From positions 1 through 9,270 of the forward strand of contig CAJYRH010000501.1 of assembly GCA_913776795.1 (NCBI GenBank): DNA of 9,270 bases, in the 5' to 3' direction. Each line of letters starts with the position of its first letter. Position 1 is the stretch's first letter. Below the pieces are notes generated by a model. That model did no database searches. It was not told the DNA's origin and worked only from the letters and a program-made list of their open reading frames with translations. Below are positions 5,966 to 9,270 of the stretch, in pieces. Made by a program: the position numbers and the translations under genes. Source of the stretch: an uncultured Pseudorhodoferax sp. Its GTDB lineage: Bacteria; Pseudomonadota; Gammaproteobacteria; Burkholderiales; Burkholderiaceae.

Positions 5966-6202
5966 TCAGCCGCCACTGCGCAGCGCCTTGCGCGCGCGCG
6001 CAGGCGTGGGTGCTGTTGCGGCGGAACGCAGCGGCGCATCCCACGCCAGCCGGCCCCAGCGGGCCGCCTCGTCGCGGTCGTCGAACACGCCGGCGGGAGC
6101 CTCGTGGTGGTTCATGCGGGCGACTTCGCCCCGGCGTACGTACTCGAAAGGCGGCAGGCCACGCGCATCGAACGCGGCCCGGTGGGCGCAGGCCGGCCTC
6201 AC
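5966..6202 (-). CDS. Small hypothetical ORF between pilin and patatin unit
   Basis: A 78-aa frame if started at the GTG at 6202, which overlaps the pilin stop codon in a GTGA arrangement, or 49 aa from the ATG at 6115. The sequence FDARGLPPFEYVRRGEVARM continues smoothly into NHHEAPAGVFDDRDEAARW, which favours the longer start. It is rich in charged residues and lacks a signal peptide or membrane segment. No family is recognised. Position and spacing make it the second gene of a likely pilin-to-patatin transcript. No strong ribosome site is seen, so translation may depend on coupling to the pilin gene. Confidence 0.5.
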   Translation of the reverse strand: MRPACAHRAAFDARGLPPFEYVRRGEVARMNHHEAPAGVFDDRDEAARWGRLAWDAPLRSAATAPTPARARKALRSGG

Positions 6203-6771
6203 CAGCTCAGCGTGACCTGCAGCGTGTCGGCGTAGGTGCCGGAAGGCACGGCGCCGGCGTGGGTCTTGTTGACGCGCCCGTAGACCGGCAGCGTGAAGGC
6301 GCCGCCATTGGCGGCCATGGAAACGCCCACCGCGCCGCCGCTCGTGGGATAGGCCGTGGTCATGGCAGGGTCGCTGTAGACCTCGTAGGGCAGGTAGGCG
6401 CTGCTGCCCAGGCGCATCGCGCGCGTGCCGGTGCCGACGCTCGTGCCCTGGCCGGGATGGTTGCCCGCATTCACGCTGACCGACATGGCGGACACGTCGG
6501 GCGAGCACACGACCTGGGTGGCGCCTGCACCGCCCGCACCTCCGGCGGCGGAGGCCAGCAGCACACCGGTGAACGTGGAGGGCTGCACGCCGAAATCCAG
6601 CGTGCCGAAGTTGGCGCTGGCGGCGCCGCCGGAACCACCGCCGGAGACGGCGCAGCCGCCCGTGAGTGTCATCTGCGCCATGAGCTGGCCGCCGGCACCG
6701 CCGGCCACCGCGGCACTGCCACATCCGAGCAGGACGCAAGCGAGGAAAAGAGAGAATTTTGGGCTGTTCAT
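6199..6771 (-). CDS. Spore coat U / Csu-type fimbrial subunit
   Basis: 190-aa secreted structural subunit of the spore-coat-protein-U (SCPU) domain family, used by chaperone-usher systems such as Csu pili. It has a signal peptide (residues 1 to about 23, ending SAAVA). Mature cysteines C40 and C89 are placed to form the usual disulfide. LPYEVYSD lies at 127-134, and the C-terminal strand SGTYADTLQVTLSW is the typical ending recognised by chaperone and neighbouring subunits. Glycine-rich loops (about 44-50 and 76-84) make it slightly unusual. LLGC at residues 14-17 resembles a lipobox but sits before a better signal-peptidase I site. The ATG at 6771 gives the signal peptide, although no good ribosome site precedes it. 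No periplasmic chaperone, usher or second pilin gene is present in the window. It could be an orphan subunit, or the rest may lie elsewhere. Confidence 0.85.
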   Translation of the reverse strand: MNSPKFSLFLACVLLGCGSAAVAGGAGGQLMAQMTLTGGCAVSGGGSGGAASANFGTLDFGVQPSTFTGVLLASAAGGAGGAGATQVVCSPDVSAMSVSVNAGNHPGQGTSVGTGTRAMRLGSSAYLPYEVYSDPAMTTAYPTSGGAVGVSMAANGGAFTLPVYGRVNKTHAGAVPSGTYADTLQVTLSW

Positions 6772-6820
6772 GGTGCCGCTGTCAGTTTCTTGTTCGGCGA
6801 GCGAGCGATTCTCTGACGCC

Positions 6821-6876
6821 AATTGTGTCGTGGTCAGTCCAAATTGTCACATTTCAGGCGATTCCTGTAACAATTT
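6821..6876 (-). promoter_or_regulatory. AT-rich promoter/operator region upstream of the pilin gene
   Basis: On the minus strand GTGACA (6850-6845) and CACAAT (6827-6822) are spaced by 17 nt and match 5/6 and 4/6 of the sigma-70 consensus. Initiation would fall about 45 nt before the pilin ATG. The region also holds TGTTACA (6872-6866) and TGTGACA (6851-6845), 21 bp apart, and two ACAATT copies (6847-6842 and 6826-6821), also 21 bp apart. An AAATTGT/ACAATTT inverted pair spans 6841-6876. Repeats two helical turns apart suggest a regulator site. Composition is strikingly AT-rich compared with the flanks. Confidence 0.45.
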
Positions 6877-6893
6877 CGGCCGCCACGCGCACG

Positions 6894-7283
6894 TCAATGT
6901 GTGGCCATCATCGCCACGGATGCCAGCAACTCCTTGATCTTGAACGGCTTCTGGAGCGTTCTGAGCGGTGCGAGCGCGTCCAGCCGCGCCGATGACCCTG
7001 GCGGTGCGGGGAAGCACATCGCGACGACTGGCAGGTCGGCACGGCAGACGAACTCGCCGGCGCGCACACGTTCGAGCAGGGCGAGTGCATCGGCGCCATC
7101 GTCGATGTCCAGCACCATGCCGCCGAACCTCGTGGTTTGCAGCATGGGAAGGGCCCGCGCGACGCTGGAGACGTCGTGGAAATCGACCAGGCCCAGCTCG
7201 CGTGCCACGGACACCATCGTCCGGCGCATCACGAACTGGGGCTCGACCAGCAGCACGGCGGGCAGGCGTCGCGCTGGACTCAC
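6894..7283 (-). CDS. Stand-alone receiver-domain protein, partly degenerate
   Basis: 129-aa single-domain protein with the response-regulator receiver fold and no output domain. The phosphoacceptor is probably D59 in GMVLDIDDG, and the conserved lysine is K112 in QKPF. Two other active-site positions are altered. The usual acidic pair after strand 1 is reduced to a single E14 (LLVEPQ), and the switch Thr/Ser is a cysteine (C90 in VVAMC). Phosphorylation may therefore be weak or absent. The start is the GTG at 7283, whose bases overlap the upstream GAF gene's stop (GTGA) with GAGGG 6 nt before it, so translation is probably coupled to the GAF protein. It likely works as a signalling partner of that protein or of an unlinked kinase. 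Confidence 0.75.
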   Translation of the reverse strand: MSPARRLPAVLLVEPQFVMRRTMVSVARELGLVDFHDVSSVARALPMLQTTRFGGMVLDIDDGADALALLERVRAGEFVCRADLPVVAMCFPAPPGSSARLDALAPLRTLQKPFKIKELLASVAMMATH

Positions 7284-7783
7284 AGGTCGCCCTCTGCGGC
7301 GCTGCCCGTCAGGGCTTCGTTGACCAGGGTGCGCAGGGCCTGCAGCACCGCCAATTCCACGGTCCCGAGCACGCGGGGCTTGCTATCGAGTACGCACAGG
7401 GTGCCCACGCGCTCGCCGCCCGGCGCAGTGAGCGGCGCGCCGGCATAGAAGCGGACATGGGGCGCGCCGGTCACCAGCGGGTTGTCGGCGAACCGCGGGT
7501 CGGCCAGGGCGTCTTCCACGACGAAGGTGTCCGGTTGCAGGATGGCGTGGGCGCAGAAGGCGATGTCGCGGCTGGTCTGCGGCAGTGCCATGCCCACGCG
7601 CGACTTGAACCACTGGCGGTCCTGGTCGACCAGCGTGACCAGCGCCATCGGCATGTCCAGCTGTTCGGCGGCGAAGCGCACGACGCGGTCGAACCGCTCG
7701 TCGGGCGGGGTGTCGAGCACCATGAGCGCGTGCAGGGCGCGCAGGCGTGCGTCTTCGTCGGCAGGCAGTGGTGCGGATGGCAT
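7280..7783 (-). CDS. Stand-alone GAF-domain sensor protein
   Basis: 167-aa cytoplasmic protein consisting almost wholly of one GAF domain. The opening LRALHALMVLDTPPDERFD, then VDQDRQWFKSRVG (52-64), FCAHAIL (76-82), DPRFADNPLVTG, RFYAGAPL (111-118) and GTLCVLD (127-133) form the common bacterial GAF subtype usually fused to GGDEF, kinase or PAS domains. Here no output domain follows. The protein ends shortly after the GAF fold in a helix (about 139-158). GAF domains bind small ligands, haem or cyclic nucleotides or mediate dimerisation. The ligand cannot be read from sequence. The ATG at 7783 lacks a good ribosome site. It overlaps the receiver gene by 4 nt, suggesting that the two proteins form a split signalling unit. 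Confidence 0.85.
   Translation of the reverse strand: MPSAPLPADEDARLRALHALMVLDTPPDERFDRVVRFAAEQLDMPMALVTLVDQDRQWFKSRVGMALPQTSRDIAFCAHAILQPDTFVVEDALADPRFADNPLVTGAPHVRFYAGAPLTAPGGERVGTLCVLDSKPRVLGTVELAVLQALRTLVNEALTGSAAEGDL
7290..7294 (-). promoter_or_regulatory. Ribosome binding site supporting the GTG start of the receiver gene
   Basis: GAGGG, read on the minus strand, ends 6 nt before the GTG at 7283 and lies inside the end of the GAF gene. It supports a non-ATG start and translational coupling. Confidence 0.55.
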
Positions 7784-7840
7784 GGTGCGCCGAGCGTAGC
7801 CGGCCAGCGGGGCGGGGCCTGTCGGACGTGGCCGACGATG

Positions 7841-8113
7841 TCAGTTCTTGCCGCCACCCGCCATGCGCCGCTGCTCGCGCAGCATGAACAGGTACAGGCT
7901 TTCGACCTTTTCGCGCGCCCAGGGCGTCTTGCGCAGGACCTTGAGGCTGGAGGCGATGCTGGGCTCGTGCGCGAAGCAGCGCAGCGCGATGCGCTCGGCC
8001 AGTCCCGGCCAGCCGTAGTGGGCCACGAGGTCGGTCAGGATGCGCTCCAGCGTCAGGCCGTGCAGGGGGTTGCGCGGCTGGGCCGGCGGGGCTGGGGGGT
8101 GGGTGTCGCTCAC
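7841..8113 (-). CDS. VF530-family small DNA-binding-like protein (DUF2132)
   Basis: About 90 aa. The core from NPLHGLTLERILTDLV through ARCFAHEPSI-like sequence (here LRCFAHEPSIASSLKVLRKT) to PWAREKVESLYLF matches the VF530/DUF2132 family, small helical proteins known mainly from structural genomics and suggested to bind DNA. Function is unknown. I propose the GTG at 8113 as start because it places the conserved NPLHG block near the N-terminus. The frame is open to an ATG at 8188, but that start would overlap the divergent desaturase gene and adds an Arg-rich segment unlike the family. No good ribosome site is visible for either. A Gly/Lys tail (AGGGKN) ends the protein. Confidence 0.75.
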   Translation of the reverse strand: MSDTHPPAPPAQPRNPLHGLTLERILTDLVAHYGWPGLAERIALRCFAHEPSIASSLKVLRKTPWAREKVESLYLFMLREQRRMAGGGKN

Positions 8114-8186
8114 GGTGGCGATGGTGCCATGGTCACGCGCACTGCCAGAGCGCAGAATGCGGCCACGTCTGCTCCGTGACCACGCC

Positions 8187-9122
8187 ATGAATCCGATCGA
8201 GAAGGTCCTGCTGTTCGGCGCCGCGCCTGCGGTGCTGCTGCTGTCGCTGCTGGAGGGCGTGGTGCTGTCGCGCCGCGGGCAGTACGACTGGCGGGCCTAC
8301 GGCATCTCGCTGTTCGACTATGCGGGGCGCATCGCCATCACCGTGTTCGTGCCGTTCACCATCGCCGCGCCGCTGGTGCGCTGGGTCGAGCAGCACCGGC
8401 TGGCCACGGTGCCGGTGGATTCGGTCGGCATGGCCCTGGTGCTGTTCGTGCTGCTGGAGTTCTTCTACTACTGGCTGCACCGCGCCGGCCACCGCGTGCG
8501 CTGGTTCTGGTGCAACCATGCCGTGCACCACACGCCCAACCAGCTCAACCTGGGCGCCTCGCTGCGCATCGGCATGTTCGGCAAGCTGACCGGCAACGTG
8601 GTGTTCCTGCTGCCCATGGTCTGGCTCGGGTTCGACCTGCGGCTGGTGCTGGCCGCGCTGACGCTGAACCTGCTCTACCAGTTCTGGCTGCACGCCACCT
8701 GGATTCCGAAGCTGGGCTGGCTGGAGTACGTGCTCAACACGCCCTCGGCCCACCGCGTGCACCACGCCGCCAACCTCGACTACCTGGACGCGAACTACGG
8801 CGGCGTGCTCATCGTGTTCGACCGCCTGTTCGGCACCTATGTCGCCGAGCGCGACGACCTGCCCTGCCGCTACGGCCTGGTGCACCCCATGACCAGCCGC
8901 AACCCGGTGTACGTGGAACTGGCCCAGTGGATCGCGCTGGCGCGCGACCTGGGGCGTGCGCGCTCGCTGCGCGCACTGGTGGGCCACCTGGCCATGCCGC
9001 CGGGCTGGTCGCCGACCGGTGCGCACGAGACCACTGAGGCGCTGCGCGCGCGGGCGTCCGGCGCCGCGGACGCGGTGCCCGTCAGCGTGCCCCGAACGCC
9101 GCGCCTGCGAACAGATCCTTGA
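8187..9122 (+). CDS. Sterol desaturase / fatty acid hydroxylase family membrane protein
   Basis: 311-aa integral membrane protein of the fatty-acid-hydroxylase superfamily. The histidine clusters that hold the di-iron centre are all present: HRAGH (98-102), HAVHH (111-115), H169, and HRVHH (189-193). Hydrophobic segments at about 7-27, 45-65, 80-97 and 135-170 fit the usual membrane topology with the histidines on the cytoplasmic side. Members use oxygen to hydroxylate or desaturate lipids. The bacterial substrate is unknown. I chose the ATG at 8187, which gives a normal membrane-anchored N-terminus. Ribosome-site match is poor. The last 14 codons or so overlap, on the opposite strand, the 3' end of the flavin oxidoreductase gene, and the C-terminal tail after about residue 270 is low in conserved features. 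Confidence 0.9.
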   Translation: MNPIEKVLLFGAAPAVLLLSLLEGVVLSRRGQYDWRAYGISLFDYAGRIAITVFVPFTIAAPLVRWVEQHRLATVPVDSVGMALVLFVLLEFFYYWLHRAGHRVRWFWCNHAVHHTPNQLNLGASLRIGMFGKLTGNVVFLLPMVWLGFDLRLVLAALTLNLLYQFWLHATWIPKLGWLEYVLNTPSAHRVHHAANLDYLDANYGGVLIVFDRLFGTYVAERDDLPCRYGLVHPMTSRNPVYVELAQWIALARDLGRARSLRALVGHLAMPPGWSPTGAHETTEALRARASGAADAVPVSVPRTPRLRTDP

Positions 9123-9270
9123 ACTCGCGCGGCTGCGAGCGCCAGTACTGGCGCGGCGCCACCACCTGGGCGCCGAGACGGGCCGCCGCGTGCCAGGGCC
9201 AGTGCGGGTCGTACAGCATGGCGCGGGCCAGGGCCACGGCATCGGCCCGGCCTTCGGCGACGATGGCCTC
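9082..9270 (-). CDS. Old-yellow-enzyme NADH:flavin oxidoreductase, C-terminal fragment cut by the window edge
   Basis: Only the last 62 residues are in view. EAIVAEGRADAVALARAML followed by YDPHWPWHAAARLG, then VAPRQYWRS, closely fits the C-terminal FMN-barrel end of YqjM/XenA-type old yellow enzymes, where the GRAD and R(A/E)hL segments help bind FMN phosphate. These enzymes reduce activated C=C bonds with NAD(P)H. The frame is open to the window edge without a start. The stop lies at 9082-9084, so the gene overlaps the convergent desaturase gene by 41 nt. Confidence 0.85.
   Translation of the reverse strand, partial: EAIVAEGRADAVALARAMLYDPHWPWHAAARLGAQVVAPRQYWRSQPREFKDLFAGAAFGAR

Noticed and set aside
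5622..6044. 141-codon upstream extension of the patatin frame
   Set aside because: It overlaps two small genes in other frames, is Arg/Pro/Ser-rich without family similarity, and the patatin core begins normally after the ATG at 5621.
1..9270. tRNA or rRNA genes, CRISPR array, insertion sequence or prophage
   Set aside because: No cloverleaf-like segment with a TTCGA arm, no regular spaced repeats, no transposase or integrase and no terminal inverted repeats were seen by eye.

Overview
The window is very GC-rich, with strong G/C preference at third codon positions, and the genes are tightly packed. The CysB-type regulator, old-yellow-enzyme fragment, VF530-like protein and patatin together suggest a betaproteobacterium of the Burkholderiales, probably Comamonadaceae. 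That placement is inferred from protein sequence and composition and has not been tested by a search. I see no insertion sequence, prophage, CRISPR array, tRNA or rRNA. It reads as an ordinary chromosomal stretch of regulators, envelope proteins and small hypothetical genes.

Layout. Bases 1-184 hold no gene but a cluster of inverted repeats. On the minus strand follow a PspF-sized sigma-54-type activator (185-1171) with an altered GAFTGA loop, a small exported protein made largely of 11-residue repeats (1322-1726), and a CysB-like LysR regulator (1881-2834). Upstream of cysB is a 341-base gene-free stretch. It holds a possible promoter, consecutive stem-loops and an intrinsic terminator, all pointing toward cysB, and then a 7-bp dyad. 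This could be an attenuator-type leader or a separate small RNA. On the plus strand come a Blc-like lipoprotein lipocalin (3176-3760) and then 3803-4515, where codon bias indicates coding in shifting frames with a stop. I read this as one or two small unknown genes or a decayed gene.

From 4572 to 6771, minus-strand genes run pilin, small ORF, small ORF, patatin. They are a spore-coat-U/Csu-type pilin subunit (6199-6771), two small unknown proteins (5966-6202 and 5647-5958), and a patatin-like lipase (4572-5621). Gaps are short or absent, so a single transcript is likely. A local AT-rich island with a candidate promoter lies before the pilin. Next, also on the minus strand, is a two-gene unit: a stand-alone GAF protein (7280-7783) overlapping by 4 nt a stand-alone, partly degenerate receiver domain (6894-7283).

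The right end holds a VF530-like small protein (7841-8113, minus), divergent from a sterol-desaturase-family membrane protein (8187-9122, plus). The desaturase's 3' end overlaps, tail to tail, the C-terminus of an old-yellow-enzyme flavin oxidoreductase cut by the window edge (9082-9270, minus).

The most notable non-standard signals are the structured element upstream of cysB, the GAFTDA variant of the activator, the five-fold 11-residue repeat protein, and the decayed or unknown coding region after the lipocalin.
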